A DNA stretch of 64,000 nucleotides from JAGOTP01 sp964567995 (GTDB lineage: Bacteria; Patescibacteriota; Patescibacteriia; 2-12-FULL-60-25), in the NCBI GenBank assembly GCA_964567995.1, contig CAZMOB010000001.1:186001-250000 (forward strand), read 5' to 3'. Each line of letters begins with the position of its first letter. The stretch's first letter is position 1. Below the pieces are notes generated by a model. That model saw only the letters and a list, made by a program, of their open reading frames with translations, was not told the origin of the DNA and did not search any database. This document shows, piece by piece, positions 43,397 to 52,030 of this stretch. The translations under genes and the position numbers were made by a program.

Positions 43397-44404
43397 ATGC
43401 TTCCCAAGCGTCCGGTGTCGTGTTTAGCGCTCTTGATTGTTCCTCTCGGGCTCGTACTAGTGCTAATTCTCTTAGCTGGATATGCGCTGAAGTTCCTCTT
43501 GCCTCCGTCGGCGGCTCCGGTAGAAATGGCTACCTCAACTCAGACGGTGACGGATGCAGCTCCCAAGGAGATTATCTCTCGACTCCCTGCAACAATTCCA
43601 ACAACAACCACGATTCTTGTTGCAACCGCTTCAGCGGATGTCGTCAAAGAAAAAATCTATTCGATCGATGTGGCCGGCACGCCGACGGAAGTGGCGGTGC
43701 CAGCGGGCTTTCGTCCCGAGCAATGGAGGACGGAAGGGATTTTGCTCATGCCACCCGATGAGGCGGTCGTAGGTTCGCCTTGGCGCGTGACAGGGAACAA
43801 TTGGAATGTGCCTTTACGGACGCGTGGGGGATCGATTTGGCAGGATCCGGTCATTTTGGGACGGTTTACGAGCGGTCGTTTAGCGATCGTAGCTTACCGT
43901 ACTCAACGTGCGCTGCTCTCGGTCGGTCGTTCAGGTGATATTCAAGTGGTTGAAGTGTTGGACGATACGCTCAGCCCCCTCACAGTCCAGGGTGCTTTTG
44001 CCTGGTTCGTGAAGCGAGCGCCGACAGATGAGTCGCCTTTAGAACTTCTACCGACAGGGCCAAGTGCTCTCATCCGTTTCTCTGAAACCGGAGCAAGTTC
44101 GACCGTTGCTCAAGATCCGGCGTTGATTCTCGATCTGGTGCCTGGACCGACTTCAGCCAGTTTGGCCTATCAAACATCCGATGGCTCTCTCGTGATCGTG
44201 GAGGGAAATCAGCTTCACAGTTCAATCACAGGCTGGCGTCCGCAAGCGTGGTTGAACGAACGCTATCTCTTGGTTTCAGCGGGGAAACGCCTTGCCTGGG
44301 TCGATGCGAAGCAGCCGACACAGGTCATCGCCTTCGTTGAACTTCCACAACTTATTCGAGGGGTCACGCTATCCGCTGATTCTGGCTCGACTGTGGTAAG
44401 ATAA
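43397..44404 (+). CDS. Membrane-anchored extracytoplasmic protein, propeller-like
   Basis: A 335-residue protein with one strong N-terminal membrane helix (about residues 9-33), a Thr/Ala/Pro-rich linker and a beta-rich region with repeated blade-like strands (LAIVAYRTQRALLSVG, SLAYQTSDGSLVIVEG, YLLVSAGKRLAWVD). It resembles the PEGA-associated propeller protein at 24584 in style but lacks the PEGA domain. Function unknown; possibly cell-envelope sensing or assembly. Confidence 0.7.
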   Translation: MLPKRPVSCLALLIVPLGLVLVLILLAGYALKFLLPPSAAPVEMATSTQTVTDAAPKEIISRLPATIPTTTTILVATASADVVKEKIYSIDVAGTPTEVAVPAGFRPEQWRTEGILLMPPDEAVVGSPWRVTGNNWNVPLRTRGGSIWQDPVILGRFTSGRLAIVAYRTQRALLSVGRSGDIQVVEVLDDTLSPLTVQGAFAWFVKRAPTDESPLELLPTGPSALIRFSETGASSTVAQDPALILDLVPGPTSASLAYQTSDGSLVIVEGNQLHSSITGWRPQAWLNERYLLVSAGKRLAWVDAKQPTQVIAFVELPQLIRGVTLSADSGSTVVR

Positions 44405-44410
44405 GGCTAT

Positions 44411-45088
44411 ATGAACGCCGCCTCTTCTTCGTCCCTTCGCACCGGTTGGATTACCTTTTGGATTATCCTGGGAGTTCTCGCTTTGACACTCTTTGTCGCG
44501 CTTCCAATTGCTGTGACTCGTCGTGCTGCGTCTGAGTTTGAGCGGTATCAGGCCTGTATGAGCGGCGCTCAAACGCTTAACTGCGAACCGTCCATCGCCT
44601 GGTATTTGAATGGCTGGTTCCCAGCCGATGCAAATTCCACTTCTACCGAAGAACTGCTCTCAACGAGTTCAACGGTTTCAGGGAGCGCTTCCTCAACCCT
44701 CTACTATTCCACTGTTCCCATCGAACAATCACTGATCGAAGGCTTCACGATCAACGCCATTGACGTTGAGGAGCTCGGTTCACGCCAGGTCGAGAGAGCC
44801 TTTCAAGCCGGGACAACACTGAATGTGGTTATTTCAACTAAATCAGAAGCGGCCTATAAAATCACGGCTGGTCTTGATTTGAGCGAAATGCCCGATGATC
44901 GTACGACCAGTTTCACGAAAACACTGACCCGCTCCAAAGAGGGTCGTTCGATGTATTCAACGACCTTTACTATCCCGAAGGATTGGACGCGTAATGGCCA
45001 AGCGAGCGCCATCCTCGGATTCACGCTGAGCGATGCGGCTGGGAAGGTGCTTCAAGAAGACGCGCGTACGCTTTCCATCACTCCTTAG
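44411..45088 (+). CDS. Membrane-anchored hypothetical protein
   Basis: A 225-residue protein with an N-terminal membrane helix (WITFWIILGVLALTLFVALPIAV), a Ser/Thr-rich spacer and a beta-sandwich-like C-terminal part (EGFTINAIDVEELG, TTFTIPKDWTRNGQASAILGFTL). It starts 6 nt after the preceding membrane-anchored gene, so the two are probably cotranscribed. No known domain is recognised. Confidence 0.7.
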   Translation: MNAASSSSLRTGWITFWIILGVLALTLFVALPIAVTRRAASEFERYQACMSGAQTLNCEPSIAWYLNGWFPADANSTSTEELLSTSSTVSGSASSTLYYSTVPIEQSLIEGFTINAIDVEELGSRQVERAFQAGTTLNVVISTKSEAAYKITAGLDLSEMPDDRTTSFTKTLTRSKEGRSMYSTTFTIPKDWTRNGQASAILGFTLSDAAGKVLQEDARTLSITP

Positions 45089-45158
45089 TCCACCGTCCAT
45101 ATTGCTCTTCGGGGTCCTCTATGGTGAGATACGCCCGCATTCTTATTGCTTTTCCTCT

Positions 45159-46568
45159 ATGCCACGAACGATGATTCAGGAGACGGTGAACCAGATCGGC
45201 GAGACCGTCACTTTGAAGGGCTGGATCCATGCGCGCCGCGATATGGGCAAGTTGGCGTTTTTGGATCTGCGCGACCGTTCCGGCATTGCCCAAGTGGTTT
45301 TGGTGCCAGCCGAGCTCTCCGAGGCCTCACGCGAAGCGATGAAGGAGCTTCGATCCGAGTATTGTATTTCTATCACAGGGATCGTTCAGAAGCGTGGCGA
45401 AAAGCAAATCAATCCGGATCTCCCAACGGGAACCGTTGAAATTCTGGCAAAAGAAGTTGAGATTTTGAACGCGGCCAAAACGCCGCCATTTGAGTTGGAG
45501 AATACCGCTCCCGTGAACGAAGAAACGCGTTTGAAATACCGCTACTTGGATTTGCGTAGTCCACGCATGCTTAAAAATTTGTTGCTGCGTGATAGAGTGA
45601 TCAACTTTTTCCGCTCACATTTGCATGATAAAGGGTTCATCGAAGTAGAGACGCCTCTGCTTACGAAGAGCACGGGGGAGACAGGCGCGCGCGAATACAT
45701 CGTTCCCTCTCGTTTGCACGAAGGAAAATTTTACGCGCTGCCTCAGTCGCCCCAGCAATTCAAGCAACTCTTGATGGTCGCCGGTATTGAGCGTTACTTC
45801 CAAATCGCACGCTGCTTCCGTGATGAAGATCAGCGTGGGGATCGTCAGCCAGACTTTACGCAACTCGATTTGGAAATGTCGTTCGTTGAGCAAAACGATG
45901 TGCTGACACTGATCGAAGGAATGATGATAGAAATGGTAAAAACCTGTACGCCGGAAAAGCGCATTCAGCAAATTCCCTTTCCACGTCTGACCTACAAAGA
46001 GGCGATGGAAAAATACAATTCCGACAAACCAGACTTGCGCGAAGACAAAACGGATCCGAATCTGCTTGCGTTCTGCTGGGTGATCGACTTCCCATTCTTC
46101 GAACCTGCGGATGGGGGAGGCTGGACGTTCACGCATAACCCATTTTCCGCTCCTAAACCGGAACACATGGAATGGCTCATGGAAAAGAGCCATATTTCAG
46201 AGATTCTCACGACGCAATACGATATCGTGCTCAACGGATTTGAGGCAGGAGGGGGAAGTATCCGCAACCACAAGCCAGAAGCCTTGCACAAAGTCCTGGA
46301 AATCATGGGTATGGATGAAGAAAACATTCAGCGACGGTTTGGGCACATGCTCGAAGCCTTCGAATTCGGCACGCCTCCGCATGGTGGAATCGCCCCAGGC
46401 ATCGACCGCATCGTGATGATCTTGGCCAATGAGCCAAATATTCGTGAAGTCATCGCTTTCCCAAAGACCGGTGATGCGCGTGATCCATTGATGGGAGCTC
46501 CTTCCGTGATTGATGAAAAGCGTCTGATCGAAGCACATATCGCCGCTCGTCCTACGGAAAAGAAGTAA
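45159..46568 (+). CDS. aspS: Aspartyl-tRNA synthetase without GAD insertion
   Basis: A 469-residue class IIb synthetase from the ATG at 45159. The OB domain (LKGWIHARRDMGKLAFLDLRD), motif 2 (FQIARCFRDEDQRGDRQPDFTQLD) and motif 3 (GIAPGIDRIVMIL) are bacterial-type. Bacterial AspRS normally has about 590 residues with a GAD domain after SDKPDLR; here SDKPDLR is followed after only about ten residues by LLAFCWVIDFPFFE, so the GAD insertion is absent. Catalytic residues look intact. Confidence 0.93.
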   Translation: MPRTMIQETVNQIGETVTLKGWIHARRDMGKLAFLDLRDRSGIAQVVLVPAELSEASREAMKELRSEYCISITGIVQKRGEKQINPDLPTGTVEILAKEVEILNAAKTPPFELENTAPVNEETRLKYRYLDLRSPRMLKNLLLRDRVINFFRSHLHDKGFIEVETPLLTKSTGETGAREYIVPSRLHEGKFYALPQSPQQFKQLLMVAGIERYFQIARCFRDEDQRGDRQPDFTQLDLEMSFVEQNDVLTLIEGMMIEMVKTCTPEKRIQQIPFPRLTYKEAMEKYNSDKPDLREDKTDPNLLAFCWVIDFPFFEPADGGGWTFTHNPFSAPKPEHMEWLMEKSHISEILTTQYDIVLNGFEAGGGSIRNHKPEALHKVLEIMGMDEENIQRRFGHMLEAFEFGTPPHGGIAPGIDRIVMILANEPNIREVIAFPKTGDARDPLMGAPSVIDEKRLIEAHIAARPTEKK

Positions 46569-46593
46569 AACGTATCGCTGTCGTCCCTTGTAC

Positions 46594-47304
46594 ATGTCCT
46601 TCGCTGTCCGACTCGCCGCATTTGAAGGTCCTTTGGACCTTCTTTTGCAGCTCGTCGAATCCGCCAAGCTTGAAATTACCGAGGTGTCGCTGATCGAGGT
46701 CACGCAACCGTTTCTCGAACATCTCGAAACCCATCGGTCGACGATTCCGACCGAAGAACTCGCAGACTTTTTGGTTATCGCCGCGAAATTGGTCTATCTG
46801 AAGTCCAAAGCGTTGCTACCAAGTTTGATCGATCCTGCCCTAGAAGAGGGTCCGGACCTCGCGTCGCAGCTTCGTGCCTACCAAGCTTTCGCTTCGGCTG
46901 CCAAACAATTCGCTGAGCGTCTGCGGACCGGCGTTGGAGCGTACAGTCGTGCCAAGGCGCAAACCCCACCGCTGGATCTCCAGACCTCGTTACCCGCTTC
47001 GTGTACACCAACGGTCTTGCAGTCCGTCTATTTGAGCGTTATCAAACGCCTACAGCCTGTTCTTCGTTTACCAAAAGTCGCGATTGAGCGGGTTGTCACG
47101 ATCGAAGAAAAAATGTCTTCGCTCGTGACACGTGTCCGGAGCGCGCTACGCGTTTCGTTTCATCGTTTTTTGGCCGAGTCAGAAACCAAAATGGAGGCGG
47201 TTGTATCGTTCCTCGCCTTGCTTGAGCTGCTTCATCGCCATGAAATCAAGATCGAACAATCCGATTTATTTTCTGATATTCACGTCTCCTCGCACTCTGT
47301 ATGA
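46594..47304 (+). CDS. scpA: Segregation and condensation protein A
   Basis: A 236-residue kleisin subunit of the SMC-ScpAB complex. The N-terminal signature FEGPLDLLLQLVESAKLEITEVSL and EELADFLVIAAKLVYLKSKALLP are typical, and the C-terminal winged helix ends FLALLELLHRHEIKIEQ. The ATG at 46594 is preferred over a TTG at 46588. It overlaps scpB by ATGA, indicating coupled synthesis. Confidence 0.95.
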   Translation: MSFAVRLAAFEGPLDLLLQLVESAKLEITEVSLIEVTQPFLEHLETHRSTIPTEELADFLVIAAKLVYLKSKALLPSLIDPALEEGPDLASQLRAYQAFASAAKQFAERLRTGVGAYSRAKAQTPPLDLQTSLPASCTPTVLQSVYLSVIKRLQPVLRLPKVAIERVVTIEEKMSSLVTRVRSALRVSFHRFLAESETKMEAVVSFLALLELLHRHEIKIEQSDLFSDIHVSSHSV

Positions 47305-47858
47305 ACGCCTCTGATCGCAGAATCGAAGCCATTCTCTTCGCCGTCGCTCGTCCGATGTCATTCAAAGAGCTCGCGAGCATCCTTGAATTGTCTGTCGATG
47401 AAGTCCGTGAAGCGAGCGACATCCTTCAGGAACGTCTTCGAACGTCTGAGGCGGGGCTCCAATTGGTCGTGCAGGGGACAGAGCTTGAGCTTGTAACGCA
47501 TGGTGACTTGGGAACAGATGTCCGCGCCGCCTTAAAACAAGAAGCCTCGGCCGAACTCTCCAAGGCAGCTCTCGAAACACTGGCTATTTTGGCCTATCGT
47601 GGACCGCTGACGCGACCAGAAATCGAACAAATCCGTGGCGTCCAATCTGCCTTGATGTTACGTAATTTGATGCTACGCGGACTGGTTGAGCCCCATGACG
47701 AGGAACGTCTCGGCCAGCCGACCTATCGCGTGACGTTGAATTTCTTCAAGCAGCTCGGCTTGACCTCGGCCGATGCTTTGCCCGATTACGAAACCCTCCG
47801 TCATTCACCAACCGTTGTTCAGATCCTCGACGAGTTGACCGCATCAACGGTATCATAA
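47301..47858 (+). CDS. scpB: Segregation and condensation protein B
   Basis: A 185-residue protein with two winged-helix domains: RRIEAILFAVARPMSFKELASIL at the start and ETLAILAYRGPLTRPEIEQIRGV in the second domain, the hallmark segment of ScpB. It binds the ScpA kleisin in chromosome condensation. It is coupled to scpA by a 4-base overlap. Confidence 0.96.
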   Translation: MNASDRRIEAILFAVARPMSFKELASILELSVDEVREASDILQERLRTSEAGLQLVVQGTELELVTHGDLGTDVRAALKQEASAELSKAALETLAILAYRGPLTRPEIEQIRGVQSALMLRNLMLRGLVEPHDEERLGQPTYRVTLNFFKQLGLTSADALPDYETLRHSPTVVQILDELTASTVS

Positions 47859-47863
47859 GCCCC

Positions 47864-48820
47864 ATGTTTGCTGAGTCCTTTATTACCTTGGGCGCGCTCC
47901 TCGCGCTGCAAGCCCCGATCGCCCGGGATGTGCCAACGGCGGTGGCGGCGATTGATGCGCTGCCAGCGGCTCGCTATGTCGCGCCAACCGCTCCCGTTCC
48001 ACGCAAAATAGACGTCGAACGACTGGGAATTGATGTGTCTGCTCAGTCAGCCTGTGTGATCGACGTTGCGTCCGGCCGAGTTTTATTTGAAAAAGAGGCT
48101 AACAAGCCACATCCGATCGCGAGTCTGACCAAGCTCATGACCGCCATGACGCTGTTGGATGGTCATCCTAATATGCAGGAGATGCTGACCATTCTCCCAG
48201 AAGACGACCCACACGAAGGGAAAACGGTTCTGCCCATCGGCGGAAAATTCACACGTCAGGAACTCTTTCAGGCACTCTTAATTGGATCAGTAAATATTGC
48301 AGGCAACACCCTCGCTCGTTCATCCGAAGGGGGAATGGAAGCCTTTGTGGAACGAATGAACGCTAAGGCAAAAGATCTGCACTTATTGCAGGGTACATTC
48401 GTCGAACCAACGGGACTCGAGCCGGCAAACCAAGCTTCGGCTCGGGATGTAGCCCTGATGCTGCGCGCCGCCTTGTCGTATCCCGAGATCCGGGAAACGA
48501 CCGAACGATCCGCCCTGACCTTGCCGAACCGTCTGACCGGCAAGTCGCTGGAGATCAGTTCGACCAACTTGCTGCTCGGTTCCTTTTTGAACAAGAATCC
48601 CTATCGCATCGTTGCCGCCAAAACCGGCTCCCTCCCAGAAGCTGGTTTCTGTTTGGCCCAAGCAACACGGAAAGAAGGCTCAGGCGAAGTGATCTCCGTC
48701 GTCTTGGGAAGTGATAACCATTTTTCTCGTTTCCAAGACGCCAAAGCCCTTACCTTCTGGGCTTTCGACGCCTATCGCTGGCCAACTCCGGTAAGTGCCC
48801 GTTTCCCGATCTCACGGTAA
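47864..48820 (+). CDS. D-alanyl-D-alanine carboxypeptidase (S11 family)
   Basis: A 318-residue penicillin-binding protein with the three S11 motifs: SLTK (SxxK, nucleophile Ser), SVN (SxN) and KTGS (KTG). It trims the terminal D-Ala from peptidoglycan stem peptides or acts as an endopeptidase. The N-terminus has a weak hydrophobic stretch that may be a signal peptide. The C-terminal DacA beta-domain is absent, so it is a minimal form. It starts 5 nt after scpB. Confidence 0.92.
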   Translation: MFAESFITLGALLALQAPIARDVPTAVAAIDALPAARYVAPTAPVPRKIDVERLGIDVSAQSACVIDVASGRVLFEKEANKPHPIASLTKLMTAMTLLDGHPNMQEMLTILPEDDPHEGKTVLPIGGKFTRQELFQALLIGSVNIAGNTLARSSEGGMEAFVERMNAKAKDLHLLQGTFVEPTGLEPANQASARDVALMLRAALSYPEIRETTERSALTLPNRLTGKSLEISSTNLLLGSFLNKNPYRIVAAKTGSLPEAGFCLAQATRKEGSGEVISVVLGSDNHFSRFQDAKALTFWAFDAYRWPTPVSARFPISR

Positions 48821-48969
48821 CCACCCACCTTGCCAGGATCCCAGCCGATTGTTAGACTCGTCACCGTTCGTAGAAGGGCGATTTCAGTAGATTTGTGTAT
48901 ATTTTGCGCCCTGCTCTCTCTGCCCCTCCGACTTGCGGAGCGCAGCGAAGCAAAGCGCAGGCCGCGAGC

Positions 48970-49004
48970 GTAGTGGAGTTCGTCGAGTCCGACTCGACGA
49001 ACGT
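48970..49004. repeat. Perfect inverted repeat upstream of tRNA-Met
   Basis: Within this stretch GTTCGTCGAGTC and GACTCGACGAAC form a 12-bp perfect stem around one base. The surrounding 200 bp between the carboxypeptidase gene and the tRNA hold no gene and share the 13-mer GCGAAGCAAAGCG (48945-48957) with 15077-15089. Confidence 0.6.
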
Positions 49005-49028
49005 AACGAAGCTCGCAAGGCAGAGCAA

Positions 49029-49105
49029 GGCGGGATAGCTCAATCGGTTAGAGCGCGGGACTCATAAGCCCGAGGTTGGCAGTTCGATTCTGCCTCCCGC
49101 TACCA
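49029..49105 (+). tRNA. tRNA-Met(CAT), elongator type
   Basis: A 77-nt tRNA with acceptor GGCGGGA/TCCCGCT (G-T at 1:72), D arm GCTC...GAGC, anticodon loop CTCATAA giving CAT, T arm GGCAG-TTCGATT-CTGCC, and encoded CCA. The last anticodon-stem pair (31-39) is A-G, a mismatch. A CAT tRNA could also be the Ile tRNA modified by lysidine; the acceptor resembles elongator Met. A terminator follows at 49109. Confidence 0.9.
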
Positions 49106-49108
49106 GGG

Positions 49109-49136
49109 AAAACACCGGATTCATTCCGGTGTTTTT
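49109..49136 (+). terminator. Terminator of tRNA-Met
   Basis: The arms AAAACACCGGA (49109-49119) and TCCGGTGTTTT (49125-49135) pair over a 5-nt loop and end in a T run, directly downstream of the tRNA. Confidence 0.9.
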
Positions 49137-49217
49137 CGTTTTGTCTAAGCCAAAATAATGATTTGTTCATTGAGTCGCTTCTCTAAATCTGCTATCCTCT
49201 TGGCATTCAGTGAATGT

Positions 49218-49694
49218 ATGTTCATCACGACCCATGCTCTCATCGGTGCGTTAGTCGCGAATGCGTTTCCACATCATCCGGTTTTGTCGTTTGGATTGGG
49301 CATGGCGTCTCACTTTTTGACGGACATTATTCCGCACGGTGATTCAAATTTGTACAAAGACTATATCACTGGCTCCAAGAAGAAAGTTCGCAAAGCCTTG
49401 GCCTACGTCATGTTGGATGGGGTAGCGGCTATTTACATTGTCTTATTCCTTTTGAATATTGGTTCCGCTCCAGATCGGTTGACGTTGACGCTTGGCATCG
49501 CGGGTGGCGTCTTGCCGGACCTATTGGTTGGACTGTATGAAGTGACTCGTATCCCGGGTTTGCGTTGGTTTCACCGGGTCCATTTTTTCTTCCATAACTT
49601 AGTCACTTCCCGTAAGGGGGATGTCGCCTTCCGTTCGGGTCTTATGATCCAGTTTGGATTGTTGGCTCTGGTGTGTGTGAAATTGTTTGATTAG
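49218..49694 (+). CDS. Membrane protein with His-rich N-terminus (DUF457-like)
   Basis: A 158-residue protein from the ATG at 49218 with about three to four membrane helices. The arrangement THALIGALVANAF, LGMASHFLTDIIPH and a later FHRVHFFFHN resembles small membrane metal-dependent hydrolase-like proteins (YdjM/DUF457 type), where conserved His and Asp may bind metal. The assignment is by pattern only. A TATCCT box lies about 20 nt upstream. Confidence 0.6.
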   Translation: MFITTHALIGALVANAFPHHPVLSFGLGMASHFLTDIIPHGDSNLYKDYITGSKKKVRKALAYVMLDGVAAIYIVLFLLNIGSAPDRLTLTLGIAGGVLPDLLVGLYEVTRIPGLRWFHRVHFFFHNLVTSRKGDVAFRSGLMIQFGLLALVCVKLFD

Positions 49695-49704
49695 TCGTTG
49701 TCGA

Positions 49705-49734
49705 TTGACAGACTAACACCATCTTCGCTAGGAT
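49705..49734 (+). promoter_or_regulatory. Canonical promoter of tRNA-fMet
   Basis: TTGACA (49705-49710), an 18-nt spacer and TAGGAT (49729-49734) lie 18 nt before the tRNA. The 10-mer ATACGGCCAC around the start site is shared with the tRNA-Leu(GAG) promoter. Confidence 0.85.
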
Positions 49735-49752
49735 ACGGCCACGACAATTCAT

Positions 49753-49829
49753 AGCGGGGTAGAGCAGCCCGGTAGCTCGTCGGGCCCATAACCCGAAGGT
49801 CGCCGGTTCAAATCCGGCCCCCGCAACCA
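49753..49829 (+). tRNA. Initiator tRNA-fMet(CAT)
   Basis: A 77-nt tRNA with the initiator hallmarks: an unpaired 1:72 position (here A-A), three G-C pairs in the anticodon stem (GGG/CCC), and anticodon CAT. The T arm is GCCGG-TTCAAAT-CCGGC, and CCA is encoded. The anticodon loop reads CCCATAA, so position 33 is C instead of the nearly universal T. It is the likely substrate of fmt at 15207. Confidence 0.95.
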
Positions 49830-49830
49830 A

Positions 49831-49860
49831 CAAAACACAGTCCGAAAGGGCTGTCTTTTG
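49831..49860 (+). terminator. Terminator of tRNA-fMet
   Basis: An imperfect stem pairs CAAAACACAGTCC with GGGCTGTCTTTTG around GAAA, ending in a T-rich stretch just after the tRNA. Confidence 0.65.
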
Positions 49861-49883
49861 TTGTGTGCTATGATTCCTGTTAT

Positions 49884-50873
49884 ATGAAACTCCCTCCGTT
49901 CTTTTTGAGCGCCTTGTTCATTCTCTCTGCCTGTGTTCCGAGCATCGCTGATGCAGCTACCGTTGCCCCGACGTTTTATCGAGGGTTTGCCGTTGAAGCA
50001 AGTCAGCCGCCTGGCCCAATGGGTGAGCAAGTGTTGGATCGAATCGTTGTTTCGCCGAGCAGGAAGGTGCGTATCCAAGAGTCTTTCAGGCAGGTTTTGG
50101 AAGATCATGGAAACCTCAACGAACAATTTACACCTCGCGATCCGCAAAACAAGAATGTGGTGTACCTCGGAACAAATCATTTTATTAGAGCAGAAGGAGG
50201 TCAAACAGGCGTTTTTACCGTCTGGACGTATAATCTCGCGAGCGGACAAGGTGGTCGTTTCACTTCTTTCCGGTATGATCCGAGAGATGCGGCCGGAGGG
50301 TACGCGATTGTAGGGAATGAGGGAACAAAGCTTGTGATCATGAAAAAGATCGATGGCCCTTACTGTGAGCGAGCCTTACCTGACATCGCTACCTCTCATG
50401 CGGTATTTCAGACGATGAATATGCGGAATGCAGCCGCTCGTCTTTCTGCGTACACGTCTTCGCAGAGTATGAAAGCCGTGTTTGCACGATTGCCTGCTTG
50501 CCAGAGTGGGGCAGGGGATACTGGTGGTACGGGCGCTAGGGATGGCGGTGCAGCGATTGATATTCAGCTTAATGCTTTGAACGCCTACTTTCCGCCTACA
50601 ACGACCATGACGCTCATCGCAACGGCCAAAACAGCAGACATGCCCGCAAATGGTCGTCTGATTATTGGTGAACAGTCAGCTTCTCCAGCCAATGGACGAA
50701 GACTGCAAGTCTGCGAGATGGCTGGTTCAGCTGTAGATACGACGTGTACGGCCTCCTTTGTACCGGAACGTGGAGAGCATTTCTATATCGCGATTATTGA
50801 AGACCAGGATGGAAAATATATTGCTTGGAAGCAATGGCCCAAGGTGACAATCACGCCACCATTCCATTTCTAA
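49884..50873 (+). CDS. Exported hypothetical protein (possible lipoprotein)
   Basis: A 329-residue protein from the ATG at 49884. The N-terminal hydrophobic stretch FFLSALFILSAC contains an LSAC lipobox, with an alternative signal-peptidase I site after SIADA. The mature part has a beta-rich domain, a Gly-rich linker (GAGDTGGTGARDGG, about residue 213) and a second beta-rich domain (about 225-329) with a Cys pair. A TATGAT box is 9 nt upstream of the ATG. No known function. A strong terminator follows. Confidence 0.72.
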   Translation: MKLPPFFLSALFILSACVPSIADAATVAPTFYRGFAVEASQPPGPMGEQVLDRIVVSPSRKVRIQESFRQVLEDHGNLNEQFTPRDPQNKNVVYLGTNHFIRAEGGQTGVFTVWTYNLASGQGGRFTSFRYDPRDAAGGYAIVGNEGTKLVIMKKIDGPYCERALPDIATSHAVFQTMNMRNAAARLSAYTSSQSMKAVFARLPACQSGAGDTGGTGARDGGAAIDIQLNALNAYFPPTTTMTLIATAKTADMPANGRLIIGEQSASPANGRRLQVCEMAGSAVDTTCTASFVPERGEHFYIAIIEDQDGKYIAWKQWPKVTITPPFHF

Positions 50874-50898
50874 GGATCAAGTACCAAGGTCGAAATGA

Positions 50899-50930
50899 AT
50901 AAAAACACCCGTTTGAGCGGGTGTTTTTAT
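50899..50930 (+). terminator. Terminator after the gene at 49884
   Basis: Perfect 13-nt arms ATAAAAACACCCG (50899-50911) and CGGGTGTTTTTAT (50918-50930) pair over a 6-nt loop, with T-rich right arm. Confidence 0.92.
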
Positions 50931-51155
50931 ATGGCGCTTGGAGAGGGAACTAAACGTTTGTATCTAGTACGTATACGTTGGTACATCTCACTTCAACCTG
51001 AAAGAACGAAGGATGGACAAGGATTGATTATTGACAAAACGCATGTAATACATTACAAATTTCCATCGTAATCCTTCTCTTAAGCTAGGTTTTGAGTACG
51101 CTCAACGCATAGCCTAAGAGCAGGATGGTCTGCTCTGGACAACTGGGAGGGCGTC

Positions 51156-51941
51156 ATGGATGGCTCTGATGATGAGCAGTATGACTGGTCAGTTGCGTGG
51201 GGATGGCCACGCAATAGAGTATCTTCCATTAATGGGTACATGCTGGGTTACCGTGCTTCATCCAGAGATCGCTCGGTGTTTATCAAATGTGCCAACCTGA
51301 GCGTTCTGCCTAGAAGCGATGCGAGTTATTTTATCGGATATGAGGAGGAAGCGTTTCGGGCGGCTGGTCAGCATCCGCATCTTGTTCGCTTGCTCGACGC
51401 GCAGGGAGAGGGTGCTGATCGTACGTTGATGTTTGAGTGGATCGAGGGCAGGACGATCGCCTCTCTTCCGCGATTGTCGCTCGAAGCGGCTACGAAGCTG
51501 TTCCGTGAAATCGCAAGTGCCGTTTGCGCGATCCATAAAGGGGGCTTTCTTCACTCGGATCTTCATCCGGGAAATGTCATGCTTCGAAATGGACATGCGA
51601 TCGTACTGGACCTTGATCTGGCATATCCACTTCATAAAAGTTCCTACTTCACGACCTATGGCGGTATGGAGCGCTATTGTGCTCCTGAGCGTTACAATAG
51701 CGAACGGGCTGATACGTACTCCGACGTATATAGTCTAGGCGTTCTGTTCTACTACCTCCTTCGGCGGCAGCACGCTTTTTACGAAGATGACTGGGTACGC
51801 GTTTGTGATAAGTTGATGCCCCCGCATATCCCGAGTGTTCCTCAGTGGGTCAACCAAGTCATTCGGAAAGCCACACGGCATCAACCTTCTGAACGCTTCC
51901 AAACGGTCGAAGATATGCTCGCTGCTCTCCCGGCTGAATAG
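51156..51941 (+). CDS. Eukaryotic-like Ser/Thr protein kinase
   Basis: A 261-residue, purely cytosolic kinase domain. Lys44 in FIK and the Glu-rich alpha-C region (EEEAF) would bind ATP. The catalytic loop is HSDLHPGN (H133, catalytic D135), where R of HRD is Ser; the metal site reads DLD (152-154) in place of DFG. YCAPER and YSDVYSLGVLFYYLL mark the activation-segment end and subdomain IX, and PSERFQ the subdomain XI Arg. There is no sensor or membrane segment. The start has a Shine-Dalgarno site (GGGAGGG). A PP2C phosphatase at 57846 may oppose it. Confidence 0.88.
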   Translation: MDGSDDEQYDWSVAWGWPRNRVSSINGYMLGYRASSRDRSVFIKCANLSVLPRSDASYFIGYEEEAFRAAGQHPHLVRLLDAQGEGADRTLMFEWIEGRTIASLPRLSLEAATKLFREIASAVCAIHKGGFLHSDLHPGNVMLRNGHAIVLDLDLAYPLHKSSYFTTYGGMERYCAPERYNSERADTYSDVYSLGVLFYYLLRRQHAFYEDDWVRVCDKLMPPHIPSVPQWVNQVIRKATRHQPSERFQTVEDMLAALPAE

Positions 51942-52000
51942 GAGAGTTCTCGCCCCACGACCGTGACGCAAGCTCACTCGTGGGGCTTCGTCGTAGATAC

Positions 52001-52028
52001 AAAAACTCCCACGTACGTGGGAGTTTTT
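52001..52028. terminator. Bidirectional terminator, 28-bp perfect palindrome
   Basis: A 28-bp perfect palindrome starts with five A and ends with five T, lying between the plus-strand kinase gene and the minus-strand tRNA-Leu. It can terminate both. Confidence 0.92.
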
Positions 52029-52030
52029 GA

